This document shows, piece by piece, positions 35,110-44,150 of a stretch of 64,000 nucleotides of DNA. The translations under genes were made by a program, and so were the position numbers. This stretch comes from JBBATK01 sp044228285 (GTDB taxonomy: Bacteria; Bacteroidota; Ignavibacteria; Kapaibacteriales; NICIL-2): positions 62,001 to 126,000 of the forward strand of contig JBGAVD010000005.1 in assembly GCA_044228285.1 (NCBI GenBank), read 5' to 3'. Each line of letters opens with the position of its first letter. The first letter of the stretch is position 1. The notes beneath the pieces were generated by a model. The model searched no databases. It worked only from the letters and a program-made list of their open reading frames with translations, and had not been told where the DNA came from.

Positions 35110-35224
35110 CGCAGCAGATCATCTCAACTGCTTTCGTCAATAGCAGGTTGAACTTGAGCACCGTCAGTGGGTAGTAACCAGTTGTCTTTACCTTCTATAA
35201 CCTTTCACAACAACTCCTCATTCT

Positions 35225-35653
35225 ATGATTCAGTGCATTGATCATCTTGGTATTGCAGTGAAGGATCTTGAGACAGCAGTGCAACTCTATTCTGGTATCT
35301 TCTCTGTCGATCCCACAGTGATGCATCGTGAAGTAGTTGAAGAACAGAAAGTATCTATCGCCTCATTTCTTGTTGGCGATATGCGAGTAGAGCTTACAGC
35401 GGCTACCTCGCCAGAATCACCTATTGCGAAGTTCATTGAAAAGCGGGGAGAGGGCATCCACCATGTTGCCTTTCGTGTGAATGGCATCAATCAGCAATTG
35501 CAAACGTTGCAGACAAATGGGATTCAGCTTATAAATTCCGAGGCGACCAAGGGAGCTCATGAGATGATGATTGCCTTTCTGCACCCAAAATCGACTGGTG
35601 GGGTTCTTATGGAACTCTGCGAGCATCAAAGCGAAATTCCTCCTGCAGAATAA
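35225..35653 (+). CDS. mce: Methylmalonyl-CoA epimerase
   Basis: 142 residues, a glyoxalase-fold protein starting IDHLGIAVKDLETAVQLY. Metal ligands expected at His7 (IDHLGIA), His in GIHHVAFRVN and Glu in LMELCEHQ, and RGEGIHHVAF matches the epimerase well. It interconverts the two methylmalonyl-CoA epimers for propionate or succinate metabolism. The 115-base spacer after the GlmU-like gene has no gene; CTCCTCATTCT before the ATG is not a ribosome-binding site. Confidence 0.9.
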   Translation: MIQCIDHLGIAVKDLETAVQLYSGIFSVDPTVMHREVVEEQKVSIASFLVGDMRVELTAATSPESPIAKFIEKRGEGIHHVAFRVNGINQQLQTLQTNGIQLINSEATKGAHEMMIAFLHPKSTGGVLMELCEHQSEIPPAE

Positions 35654-35814
35654 GTACATCAGCGTACCTCAGTACTGACTGAGCGTAGGGCATTGTCTGG
35701 CACAGGACTTTGGACCGACATTTGTTACCTCTCCAAACAGTTGACTTTTTTATAACGTAAAGCGCTACTGCACTACTGCCTTAGGCTGTGGGTGAGGAAG
35801 TCTGTGTTTAAGTG

Positions 35815-35822
35815 TATTTTTG
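35815..35822 (+). promoter_or_regulatory. -7 box of the gpmA promoter
   Basis: TATTTTTG, an exact TAnnTTTG match, about 50 bases before the gpmA ATG at 35872. It supports that start, since an in-frame start at 35812 would cover the box. Confidence 0.6.
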
Positions 35823-35871
35823 CCTGATCAGCAGTTCTTCAACAAGGTTCAACCACTTTCGCATTCGGGCT

Positions 35872-36483
35872 ATGTCGACTCTTACACTCATTCGTCACGG
35901 CGAATCACTTTGGAACTTAGAAAATCGTTTTACAGGCTGGGTCGATGTGGACCTATCACCAAAAGGACTTGAGGAGGCAAAAGCTGCCGGCCAGAAACTC
36001 AAAGGTCGCCACTTCGATGCGCTCTTTACTTCAGTTCTTACTCGGGCGAAACGCACGGCCGAAATCGCCCTTGCCGAAGCAGGAATTGCGTCCTTAGCTA
36101 CAGTACGTAATGAAGCCCTCAATGAGCGTCACTACGGAGATCTTCAGGGATTGAACAAAGACGATATTGGCCGCCAATATGGTCAGGAGCAATTGAAGAT
36201 CTGGCGTAGAAGCTATGATGTTCCTCCTCCAAACGGTGAGTCTCTAAAGATGACCCAGGAGCGCGTACTGCCATATTATTTGGCTCATATAGAACCACTT
36301 CTGCGGGAAGGAAAAGACGTTCTTGTTGTTGCGCATGGCAACTCGCTGAGAGCACTCGTTATGCATATTGAAGGGATGACACCGGAGGTCATTCTTGAAA
36401 CCAACATACCTACCGGAGTGCCTTTTAGCTACACCTTTGGACCAGATATGCAGTTGGTCGAAAAAAAGGACACACCTTGGTAA
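35872..36483 (+). CDS. gpmA: 2,3-bisphosphoglycerate-dependent phosphoglycerate mutase
   Basis: 203 residues from the ATG at 35872. Catalytic histidines in LTLIRHGESLWNLENRF and VVAHGNSLRALVMH, and NERHYGDLQGLNK, mark the cofactor-dependent enzyme. It interconverts 3- and 2-phosphoglycerate. At 203 residues it is the short form, lacking the C-terminal tail of the 250-residue E. coli enzyme. The start is supported by the promoter box at 35815-35822. Confidence 0.95.
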   Translation: MSTLTLIRHGESLWNLENRFTGWVDVDLSPKGLEEAKAAGQKLKGRHFDALFTSVLTRAKRTAEIALAEAGIASLATVRNEALNERHYGDLQGLNKDDIGRQYGQEQLKIWRRSYDVPPPNGESLKMTQERVLPYYLAHIEPLLREGKDVLVVAHGNSLRALVMHIEGMTPEVILETNIPTGVPFSYTFGPDMQLVEKKDTPW

Positions 36484-36552
36484 AAGTGTTGTCTTTGTGT
36501 GTTCCATCTTCGTGTACTTGAATTTCTGTACCAACCTTCACTATACGACTTC

Positions 36553-38073
36553 ATGTCCGCATCTCAAGCAATCATTCGTACTGAACGCGCTCGCATCCAC
36601 TCCGTCGAGTCACATGAGGGAGGTGTACGTGTTATTGGAGACAGTGGCACTCGAGATTATCCTGGCTGCTACGTTCATCCAGGATTTGTTGATGCCCACG
36701 CACATGTGATTGGCTTAGGAATGAAACTCGGTGGCTTGAGTTTGTACGATGCGCAGAGCTCAGCAGAGTGCGTGCGTCGCGCGCTTGAGAGTGGACCGAA
36801 TAGAGGAGATTGGATCGTTGGCATGGGATGGAATCAGGAGCTGTGGTCGCCATCACTTATGCCCGATCGGGAAGAGTTGGATAGAAGTATTGCAAACGTG
36901 CCAGTGTGTCTTCGCAGAGCGGATGGGCATGCATTGTGGTTGAACTCGGAAGCTCTGCGTCGGGCAGGTATTGATGAACTTCTCTCAGAGCCTCCGGGTG
37001 CGAAGTTCCTGCGTCGTGCCAATGGTGAGCTCAGCGGAGTGTTGGTTGACAATGCCATTGAGCTAGTACAACAAGTGTTGCCTGAATATAGCAACGAACA
37101 ATATGCAGAGTTCATTCGTACTGCCTTGAAAGCTTGTAGTGCACAAGGAATCACCGAAGTCCATGACATGGATGTAGCACCTCATCATCTTGCTATATAT
37201 CGTGAGCTTGCGGAGAAAGGCGAACTGCACTGTCGGCTTCAAAGCTATGTTAAGGGGCAACATCAAGAATGGTTGCGAGAAGGCGTGCTACCAGCTGTAG
37301 GTGAGTTTCAACGAACCTTAGGCGTTAAGTTCTACGCCGATGGTGCTCTCGGTTCACGGGGTGCAGCTCTGCTTGAAGACTATGCTGATGATCCAAACAA
37401 CCGTGGATTGATGCTCATCACCGAGGAGCATCTCTTCGAATCCTGTCGCCTAGCTATCGATCAAGGTTTTCACATTGCAACCCATGCTATTGGCGATGCT
37501 GCAAATCGAATGGTCTTGAATGCGTATGAGCGTCTTCGTCGCGGCGGCATTGCAGACGAGCATACCATTCTTAGAATTGAGCATGCACAGATAGTCTGCC
37601 AAGAAGACCGAGCACGCTTTGCTCAAGCCAACGTGGTTGCCTCTGTACAGCCTGTGCACTGTATCTCTGATGCTGTGATGGCTGACAAACGCCTCTTTGA
37701 TCGATGTGATCGATCATACCCTTGGAAGTCGCTGCTCGATGAAGGTGTTCTGTTATGCGCGGGCTCAGATTTCCCAATTGAATCGCACTCTGTACTTCAG
37801 GGCATTGATGCTTTTTGTCGTCGTGTTCCTTTCAACAGTTCACAGTCATGGTACTCGCGAGAGTGCATTAACCGAGAGCAAGCATTGCGAGCATACACCA
37901 TCGATGCACATAGAGCAGCAGATATGCACTATCGTCGAGGCGTGTTGCAATCCGGCTTCGATGCAGACTTTGTTATTGTTGATCGTGATCTCTATCACTG
38001 CGCACCCGAGGATATTCTGCAAACAAAGATCATCGCCACATACTGTGGCGGCAAACTCCGATACGAGGCATAA
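36553..38073 (+). CDS. YtcJ/NfdA-type amidohydrolase
   Basis: 506 residues from the ATG at 36553. Metal ligands appear as HAHV in PGFVDAHAHVIGLG, HAIGDAANRMV, RIEHAQIV, and the Asp in LCAGSDFPIES; KFYADGALGSRGAALLEDY is the typical YtcJ-family segment. Such enzymes hydrolyse exocyclic formamides or related N-acyl bonds; the real substrate is not known. An upstream in-frame ATG at 36499 would add 18 residues and lies close to the gpmA stop. The next gene follows with a 2-base gap, suggesting an operon of amidohydrolase plus ATP-grasp-like protein. Confidence 0.85.
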   Translation: MSASQAIIRTERARIHSVESHEGGVRVIGDSGTRDYPGCYVHPGFVDAHAHVIGLGMKLGGLSLYDAQSSAECVRRALESGPNRGDWIVGMGWNQELWSPSLMPDREELDRSIANVPVCLRRADGHALWLNSEALRRAGIDELLSEPPGAKFLRRANGELSGVLVDNAIELVQQVLPEYSNEQYAEFIRTALKACSAQGITEVHDMDVAPHHLAIYRELAEKGELHCRLQSYVKGQHQEWLREGVLPAVGEFQRTLGVKFYADGALGSRGAALLEDYADDPNNRGLMLITEEHLFESCRLAIDQGFHIATHAIGDAANRMVLNAYERLRRGGIADEHTILRIEHAQIVCQEDRARFAQANVVASVQPVHCISDAVMADKRLFDRCDRSYPWKSLLDEGVLLCAGSDFPIESHSVLQGIDAFCRRVPFNSSQSWYSRECINREQALRAYTIDAHRAADMHYRRGVLQSGFDADFVIVDRDLYHCAPEDILQTKIIATYCGGKLRYEA

Positions 38074-38075
38074 CC

Positions 38076-39269
38076 ATGCTCCCACGCTTGCAACAACGTT
38101 TTCATGAGCAGATGTTTTCAAAAGCAAAGCATCAGCAGCTTCTTCAGTCGATACATACAGAGTTAGGGAGTGAAGTAAAGTTTCGCATCATGGAAGCTCC
38201 AGTATTCTGTTCGTATCAGCTTCGCAATCAAATTGCAGCGGCTGCTATTGAGTTGGTAAAACAGTGCGCAACGCCATGGTATAAACAAAAATCAGCCTCT
38301 GCTCTGCGTCCAGAGTACACGGTGCCAGGTGAGAGTCCTCATAGTATGTTTTCCGTAGTTGACTTTGCTGTGAGCATGGAGAACGGACAGTACGTTCCGA
38401 AACTGGTTGAGCTCCAAGGTTTTCCTTCTCTGTTTGGTTATCAACAGGTGTTGTCTGATTGGATGCACAAGGTTTATGATCTGGGCGAGGGATTGAGTCC
38501 TTTGTTCACTGACCTGCATCGTGACGAGTATCTACATCTCTTTCATCAGGCGGTAGTGGGTACTCAGTCTACCGAGAATGTCGCTCTTCTTGAGCTCAAC
38601 CCCTACGAACAAAAAACACTGCCAGATTTTCTTGCAACCCAGAACTTTCTTGGAGTAGCCCCCACGGATATTCGCTCTGTGCAGCTTCGTGGTTCTCAGC
38701 TCTATCATGAACGTGACGGTGCGATGGTTGAGTTGAAGCGAATTTATAATCGTGCTATTGTCGACGAGTTGGAAGACACAGGCACGGTACTTCCGTTTCA
38801 TTGGAATGATTCGTTGAATGTTGAGTGGGCTGGACATCCAAACTGGTACTTCCGCATGAGTAAGTACTCATTGCCTTTCTTACAACATGGCAGTGTACCA
38901 CTTACGCAGTTCCTATCGGATTTGCAAACGATACCAGATGATCTTTCTCGAAGTGTGCTGAAACCACTCTATGCGTTTGCAGGTAAAGGTGTCAATGTTA
39001 GTCCGACACGCGAGGATATTGAAGCCGTTCCCGAAGATCAAAGAGAGAATTGGGTGTTGATGGAAAAGATCGACTACGCTGAATGCGTCTCTACGCCTCT
39101 TGGTGCTAACAAGTTCGAGATTCGTTGCATGGTGATCTGGCTTGATGATGCCGCCGAACCTGTACCAACGATCAATCTCGTTCGAAGCGGACGTGGAGCG
39201 ATGATGGGTGCTCGCTACAATATGGATGAGTGGACTGGCGCGACGATTGCGTTCTTTGGTGAAGACTAA
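38076..39269 (+). CDS. ATP-grasp-like protein, unknown substrate
   Basis: 397 residues. The C-terminal half has ATP-grasp features: LKPLYAFAGKGVNVSPT (nucleotide-binding glycine loop), WVLMEKIDYAEC (EKx-like hinge), FEIRCMVIW and the metal-binding end PTINLVRSGRGAMMGARYN. The N-terminal half has VELQGFPSLFGYQ and VALLELNPYEQKTLPDF. It resembles uncharacterised FCB proteins that look like circularly arranged amino-acid or peptide ligases. Substrate and product are unknown. Downstream of the amidohydrolase by 2 bases. Confidence 0.6.
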   Translation: MLPRLQQRFHEQMFSKAKHQQLLQSIHTELGSEVKFRIMEAPVFCSYQLRNQIAAAAIELVKQCATPWYKQKSASALRPEYTVPGESPHSMFSVVDFAVSMENGQYVPKLVELQGFPSLFGYQQVLSDWMHKVYDLGEGLSPLFTDLHRDEYLHLFHQAVVGTQSTENVALLELNPYEQKTLPDFLATQNFLGVAPTDIRSVQLRGSQLYHERDGAMVELKRIYNRAIVDELEDTGTVLPFHWNDSLNVEWAGHPNWYFRMSKYSLPFLQHGSVPLTQFLSDLQTIPDDLSRSVLKPLYAFAGKGVNVSPTREDIEAVPEDQRENWVLMEKIDYAECVSTPLGANKFEIRCMVIWLDDAAEPVPTINLVRSGRGAMMGARYNMDEWTGATIAFFGED

Positions 39270-39344
39270 GACGAAGACGAAGACACTTCGTTTGTACATT
39301 TACATTCTTCCGTCAAGGTCTCTGTTTGGATTATGCCAGACTTT

Positions 39345-40391
39345 CTACCACGTTCCCAGCGGGAAGAAGCCTATTCCGAATGACCATGTGTTTGTTGCAT
39401 CTGCAGAGATTCTTACAACCTCATCAAAAAGCCGTTCGTTTACTATGCTCAAGCGTAGTCGAGCCGACTTGCCGGTGATAGTATACTGAAGTTCCGATCG
39501 CGCTATCAATCCCTGTGCAGCCGGACGACCTGCACCTTCGCCAAAGAACATTTCACTAAGATGTGTGCGAAGTGAGAGCGACGACGTTTTACTCAGTGTG
39601 TACTCTACGTTTGCAGTGCCCATGATTGCAGCTTTCGCCTGAGTCCAGGAGTAACCAAAAGTCACAAGGGGATAACGATAGTCATGATGGATGAGGTATG
39701 TCTCTGCTCGAAGCTCCGCATTGCATCTCCAATCTGAACGTCCACTGAAGATAAAATCTGGTCCTGTACTTTGTTGTATTGCTACTCCACTTAGAATGAG
39801 TGATCGCTTCTGGATCAGACCTGGCACAATCTTGTCTCGCTGCTCTTGATCCGAGTTGTCGACATCATGCTTGCAACGATGGAAAACGCTCAAACTTGTG
39901 TAGGTGCCGTAGATTGACGCGAGACCCCTGACGATTAACTCTTCTTCCCAACTAATTGATCTCGGGTTGAACGAGATGTCGTTTCGCTCGTTAGCGGTAA
40001 TTTCTTGATGAGCCTGAAAACTGACAGAGCCGAAAGAGGACCAGCGATAGAGATCAATACTCTGTCCAAAGAAAATGTTCCAAGCTCTATCGCGACTGGG
40101 AAACTCCGAGAGTTCCTCTTCTTCCGTTTCATCGAGCTCTGGTGAGACATTGACAATGGCTCGATCAAGATGCATAGCAGCCCGGAAGTTCGACAGCAAA
40201 CCAAACTGCGCACTGTCACTAGATTCAATTGAGTAGTTCAAAAAACGCCCTGCATGTATCTGACCCCAACTATCGTTTGAAAAACAAAGAAAGAGTAGTG
40301 CCAGAGCGAACGCATTGAATGAAGCAGCGCTAGCACTAGATAGAGGTTTGATCAGTATGAGCAATTGGAAGAACTTTGAAGATCTGAGCAT
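39345..40391 (-). CDS. Probable outer-membrane beta-barrel protein, unknown
   Basis: 348 residues with a signal peptide (about 1-43, ending SNDSWGQ) and a body of amphipathic beta strands with many aromatic residues and short turns, ending in a terminal aromatic strand (WSFGIGFFPLGTW), typical of outer-membrane barrels. No family recognised. It lies near the PHP-domain gene on the same strand, 114 bases apart. The region downstream (39270-39344), convergent with the ATP-grasp gene, has no clear terminator. Confidence 0.6.
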   Translation of the reverse strand: MLRSSKFFQLLILIKPLSSASAASFNAFALALLFLCFSNDSWGQIHAGRFLNYSIESSDSAQFGLLSNFRAAMHLDRAIVNVSPELDETEEEELSEFPSRDRAWNIFFGQSIDLYRWSSFGSVSFQAHQEITANERNDISFNPRSISWEEELIVRGLASIYGTYTSLSVFHRCKHDVDNSDQEQRDKIVPGLIQKRSLILSGVAIQQSTGPDFIFSGRSDWRCNAELRAETYLIHHDYRYPLVTFGYSWTQAKAAIMGTANVEYTLSKTSSLSLRTHLSEMFFGEGAGRPAAQGLIARSELQYTITGKSARLRLSIVNERLFDEVVRISADATNTWSFGIGFFPLGTW

Positions 40392-40505
40392 GGTGATGTG
40401 ACGTTTGGTGCGTGTGATCGAAGGGATCTATGAATCACTCTCTGGTGACTTCCTGACTATGCGCTGCGCTTCGCGCATCGCTTATCTCATTCAGAAGACA
40501 AACCC

Positions 40506-41657
40506 TTATCGCGCAAAATAGTAGAAGCCAACGCAGATGAGCAAATATGCCAGATACCATAGGATTGTCTGCACTACATCAATGGAAGCCACTAACGGTA
40601 CTGGTATTGAATTCGAGAGAAGAACTGGATTAGTGTAGATGGTACCTTCGTCTGTTTGTATCTCTAGACGAGCGTAGTGATCTGTGTGGTGCAATGCATA
40701 GCTGCACTCGGACTTGATGCTATCTCTTTGACTCTCTATGCCACCTTGGGTAATTACTCTGCATTGATTATATGGCATGTTGCAGCGAAGACGCAAAGTG
40801 TCATTAACGACGCGAAGGTCAAGTACTTTCAATGCCATCCTACCATGACGTCCCATAACACCAAAGGCGGAACCACGGCGCAAAGCAGCACAGACACTAT
40901 CACGGGAAGCAGAGTTCGTCCGGATGAGTGTCCACCGAACCCCAGTCTCATGATCATTAGCTGCATTATGTGAATCATCATCTCCAACAATCCAAACTGG
41001 TCTACCTGCACTCAAGGCTGAATCCCAATGAGCCAATGAGTTGCGGTAGTGGTTGAGCACTTCCATGCAGTTATAGTTGCAGAGAAGGGATGCATCTTCA
41101 ACGGTGTAACTTGGACGACCAAAGGCAGGGTGGGCCATCACGAGAACATCAGCGTTTGGCTTGATGAGATTAAAGAGAAACTGCTTGATGTGCACCGTTT
41201 GTGGTGTCACTACATCGAACCAATTCACTTTGTGTGCGCCAAGGACAATACGGTGAGACTTTTGTATGCTATAACCGTGTTCATAGCAGGGAATGAATGT
41301 CGCGTCGATTGGCTTATGAAGTGTATCAATACGAAAGTAGTTTGATAACGAAACGCAATCGTAGCCCATTGATCGATAGATTGAGTCAATGCCATGGTTC
41401 TCAAGTGTACCATCGGTTAGACCTCCCCAAGCGTGAGAGTGCAGATGAAAGTTCGACTGCAGAGTTAATGAATCTGAGTCTGCGTAGGGGTTGTACCAGG
41501 TCTGTCCTTCAAATCCACTTCGGTCTGGAAAGCTATAATGCGGTATCAAGAAGTAAGGAGAGCTCAAGAGGAGCAATAAGCTGAGCAACACTCTGCGAGT
41601 GCGTCGAAATCTTCGTGCTGCTCTGGTTGTTCTCTCTGTCGTTGTAGATGGTGACAT
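40506..41657 (-). CDS. PHP-domain protein with membrane anchors at both ends
   Basis: 383 residues from the ATG at 41657. One N-terminal membrane helix (about 22-38, VLLSLLLLLSSPYFLI) and one C-terminal helix (about 360-381, VVQTILWYLAYLLICVGFYY). Between them is a PHP-type metal site: SNFHLHSHAWGG (HxH), VLVMAHPAFG, IVGDDDSHNAANDHETG. PHP domains are metal-dependent phosphoesterases; here the catalytic domain should face the periplasm. No DNA-polymerase or histidinol-phosphatase neighbours. A TTG at 41714 would add 19 basic residues. Confidence 0.72.
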   Translation of the reverse strand: MSPSTTTERTTRAARRFRRTRRVLLSLLLLLSSPYFLIPHYSFPDRSGFEGQTWYNPYADSDSLTLQSNFHLHSHAWGGLTDGTLENHGIDSIYRSMGYDCVSLSNYFRIDTLHKPIDATFIPCYEHGYSIQKSHRIVLGAHKVNWFDVVTPQTVHIKQFLFNLIKPNADVLVMAHPAFGRPSYTVEDASLLCNYNCMEVLNHYRNSLAHWDSALSAGRPVWIVGDDDSHNAANDHETGVRWTLIRTNSASRDSVCAALRRGSAFGVMGRHGRMALKVLDLRVVNDTLRLRCNMPYNQCRVITQGGIESQRDSIKSECSYALHHTDHYARLEIQTDEGTIYTNPVLLSNSIPVPLVASIDVVQTILWYLAYLLICVGFYYFAR

Positions 41658-42031
41658 ATGTCTGCGTTCAAGAATGCGTGCTTTTATAGAGGGTATAGAT
41701 ACTGTTGATGACAACTGTTGGCAGTGTTCTGGTCCCTGTTTCGCGACTAGGAACTTTCTATGAAAGTTCCAAAGAGATGTCGCCCGAAAAACTCTGTACA
41801 GCGTAAAAACAAACGGTTGTTGTTAGGCGAGCCTGACAACAACCGTAGTGATAGCTTTCCATAAAAAAGTTAGTACCGTCTCGAAGACAGCTTGGCGACA
41901 GTTTCTTATACACGGGTATGCATTGAAATAGGGCACAAACCCGAGTTCCAAACCAAGTTCTGTACATCCATATCGATCGGAATGATTTGGAAACAACAAA
42001 TGCTTGGTAGACCTGAGAAACCCGCCTACAC
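41658..42031. other. Spacer between speA and the PHP gene; only a terminator
   Basis: 374 bases. Apart from the strong terminator at 41803-41846 I see no gene. The stretch from 41847 to the speA stop is the speA 3' untranslated region. Confidence 0.5.
41803..41846 (-). terminator. Strong intrinsic terminator downstream of speA
   Basis: CGGTTGTTGTTAGGC (41814-41828) and GCCTGACAACAACCG (41831-41845) pair over 15 positions with one mismatch and a two-base loop. On the minus strand it is followed by TTTGTTTTTAC. It is about 186 bases after the speA stop. Confidence 0.88.
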
Positions 42032-43930
42032 TTATGACTCCAGATAGGTATAACCATAAAGTCCCGAACGGTAGATAGCCAGGAACTCTTTGCCTTCCTG
42101 AGGGGAGATGACGCCATCCTTCATAGACTGTGATACCCAAGCTTCCATCGTTCGAACCAACTTCTTGCCACTGTACTGAACGTAGTCCAGAACATCTTCC
42201 ACCGTTTCTCCTTCATGAATCTGTTGAAGCTGATAGCCGTCTGCTGTACACACAACGTGAACGGCATTCGTATCGCCAAACAGGTTATGCAAATCGCCCA
42301 GAATCTCTTGATATGCACCAACCAAGAAGACACCAAGGTAGTATGGTGTTGCAGGATTAAACTCATGTACAGGTAAGTACTGCGCAAAATCTCGGACGCC
42401 AATGAAGTGATCGATCTTTCCATCGCTATCGCATGTAATATCCTGGATGGTAGCAAATCGTGTTGGCTTTTCATCCAGACGGTGAATAGGGAGAATAGGG
42501 AAGATCTGATCAATTGCCCAAGAATCAGGGAGCGACTGGAAGAGCGAAAAGTTGCAGAAATACTTGTCGGCAAGGAGCTTGGCGAGATTTCTCAACTCTT
42601 CAGGCTGATGTTTCATTTCAAGACTCATACGCTGCACTTCAACAGCGATCGTCCAGAACAAGCGCTCAGCTTTAGCGCGTGTCTCAAGGTCAATCATGCC
42701 TAAAGAGAAGAGATTGAGAATTTCTTCGCGCTCCTGTTGTGCGTCGTGCCAGGTTTCAAGCATGCTACGTGCATTGAGATCTTTCAACAAACGGTAGAGA
42801 TCGCGCACGAGATCATGATCGTCTGCCGTCACCTCATAGAGTTCCTCGTTCCAAACAGGAATAGAAGCGGTCTCCAGAACATTGAAGATGAGCATAGAGT
42901 GGTGTGCAGTGAGAGCACGGCCAGCTTCAGTAATGATGTTGGGATGGGGAAGTTTTGACTTGTTTGCAGCTTCAATCAACGTATAAATGGCGTCGTTCGC
43001 ATACTCTTGAATAGAGTAATTGATGCTCGAAGCCATGCTTGTGCGCGAGCCATCATAGTCCACACCAAGACCACCGCCTATGTCAACAAACTCTACGTCA
43101 CAGCCCATGTTTCGTAGCTGTACGTAGAACTGCGCAACTTCCTTTAAACCAGCCTTGATCTTGCGAATGTTCGTGATCTGAGAGCCCAGGTGAAAGTGAA
43201 TGAGGCGTATCCAATTCATGACGCCTTCAACTTTAACCAGCTCAATAGCCTCGAGAAGTTCGCTAGAGTTGAGACCAAACTTTGATTGGTCTCCGCCGCT
43301 TTCTTCCCATTTCCCGCTCCCTGCGCTTGCTAGCTTGATACGTATTCCAATGTTTGGAACCACGTTTAATCGGCGTGCAACGGAGATAATCAGTCTCAAT
43401 TCATTGAGTTTCTCGACAACCAAGAAGATCTTCTTTCCCATCTTCTGAGCAAGCAAGGCTAGCTCGATGAACTCCTCATCTTTGTATCCGTTACAGATAA
43501 TAAGCGCTTCAGAGTTGTCCATAATCGGCAGAACTGCATGCAATTCCGGCTTTGAACCTGCCTCCAAGCCAATGTTGAACTTCTTACCGTAACGAACGAT
43601 TTCCTCAACTACAGGTCGTTGTTGATTGACCTTGATAGGGTAGACGTTGTAGTACTTACCCTGATAGCCATACTCTTTCGAGGCAGTATCAAAGCAACCA
43701 CTAATCTTCTCGATTCTATTGTCGAGAATGTCAGGAAATCGTAACAAAACAGGGCTGTTGATATCCTTCAACGCCAGTTCGTCGATCAGCTCTTTCAAGT
43801 CGATCGATACACCGTTTTGTTTTCGTGGGGAAACTTCCATGTTGCCTTTGGCATTAACACCGAAGTAGTTGATACCCCAACCGTGAATGTTATACAATTC
43901 GATGGCATCATCGATAGTCCAGCTTCGCAA
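42032..43930 (-). CDS. speA: Biosynthetic arginine decarboxylase
   Basis: 632 residues, normal for the family. PLP-binding lysine in NVYPIKVNQQRPVVEE (about residue 99), substrate-binding HFHLGSQITNI, DIGGGLGVDYDGS and the C-terminal ADGYQLQQIHEGETVEDVL are all conserved. It makes agmatine from arginine for polyamine synthesis. The start is a TTG at 43930 with an excellent ribosome-binding site, AAAGGAG at 43943-43937, six bases away, so this rare start codon is well supported. A 7-bp hairpin is 30 bases upstream. Confidence 0.95.
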   Translation of the reverse strand: MRSWTIDDAIELYNIHGWGINYFGVNAKGNMEVSPRKQNGVSIDLKELIDELALKDINSPVLLRFPDILDNRIEKISGCFDTASKEYGYQGKYYNVYPIKVNQQRPVVEEIVRYGKKFNIGLEAGSKPELHAVLPIMDNSEALIICNGYKDEEFIELALLAQKMGKKIFLVVEKLNELRLIISVARRLNVVPNIGIRIKLASAGSGKWEESGGDQSKFGLNSSELLEAIELVKVEGVMNWIRLIHFHLGSQITNIRKIKAGLKEVAQFYVQLRNMGCDVEFVDIGGGLGVDYDGSRTSMASSINYSIQEYANDAIYTLIEAANKSKLPHPNIITEAGRALTAHHSMLIFNVLETASIPVWNEELYEVTADDHDLVRDLYRLLKDLNARSMLETWHDAQQEREEILNLFSLGMIDLETRAKAERLFWTIAVEVQRMSLEMKHQPEELRNLAKLLADKYFCNFSLFQSLPDSWAIDQIFPILPIHRLDEKPTRFATIQDITCDSDGKIDHFIGVRDFAQYLPVHEFNPATPYYLGVFLVGAYQEILGDLHNLFGDTNAVHVVCTADGYQLQQIHEGETVEDVLDYVQYSGKKLVRTMEAWVSQSMKDGVISPQEGKEFLAIYRSGLYGYTYLES

Positions 43931-43961
43931 TGTCGGCTCCTTTGGTTAGGTGATGAATAAG

Positions 43962-43979
43962 CACTCGAGTATTCGAGTG
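43962..43979 (-). promoter_or_regulatory. Leader hairpin upstream of speA
   Basis: CACTCGA and TCGAGTG pair with a GTAT loop (43962-43979), about 30 bases before the speA start in a 220-base spacer without genes. No T-run follows. It may be a regulatory hairpin or operator of the polyamine gene. Confidence 0.4.
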
Positions 43980-44150
43980 TGTTTGCGCAGCGTGCAGGTT
44001 TTGCGTGTGATCCTGCGTGCCGAGCGTTAATGTGCTTCTTCGAGTATGCAATGATTTATATTCGTCCTGACAATAGTCTTGGTCAGTCAGAAGATGCTCA
44101 ATGAGTAGCACTACGTACGAGAAGACGGTCGTATGACACTTCTATTCGAT

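Noticed and set aside
39262..39285. Short tandem GACGAA-like repeat after the ATP-grasp gene
   Set aside because: Only about three imperfect units and no spacer structure; not a CRISPR or a significant repeat.
41823..42140. A 105-codon minus-strand frame downstream of and overlapping the end of speA
   Set aside because: It overlaps the conserved C-terminus of speA in another frame and runs through the strong terminator hairpin; no recognisable features.
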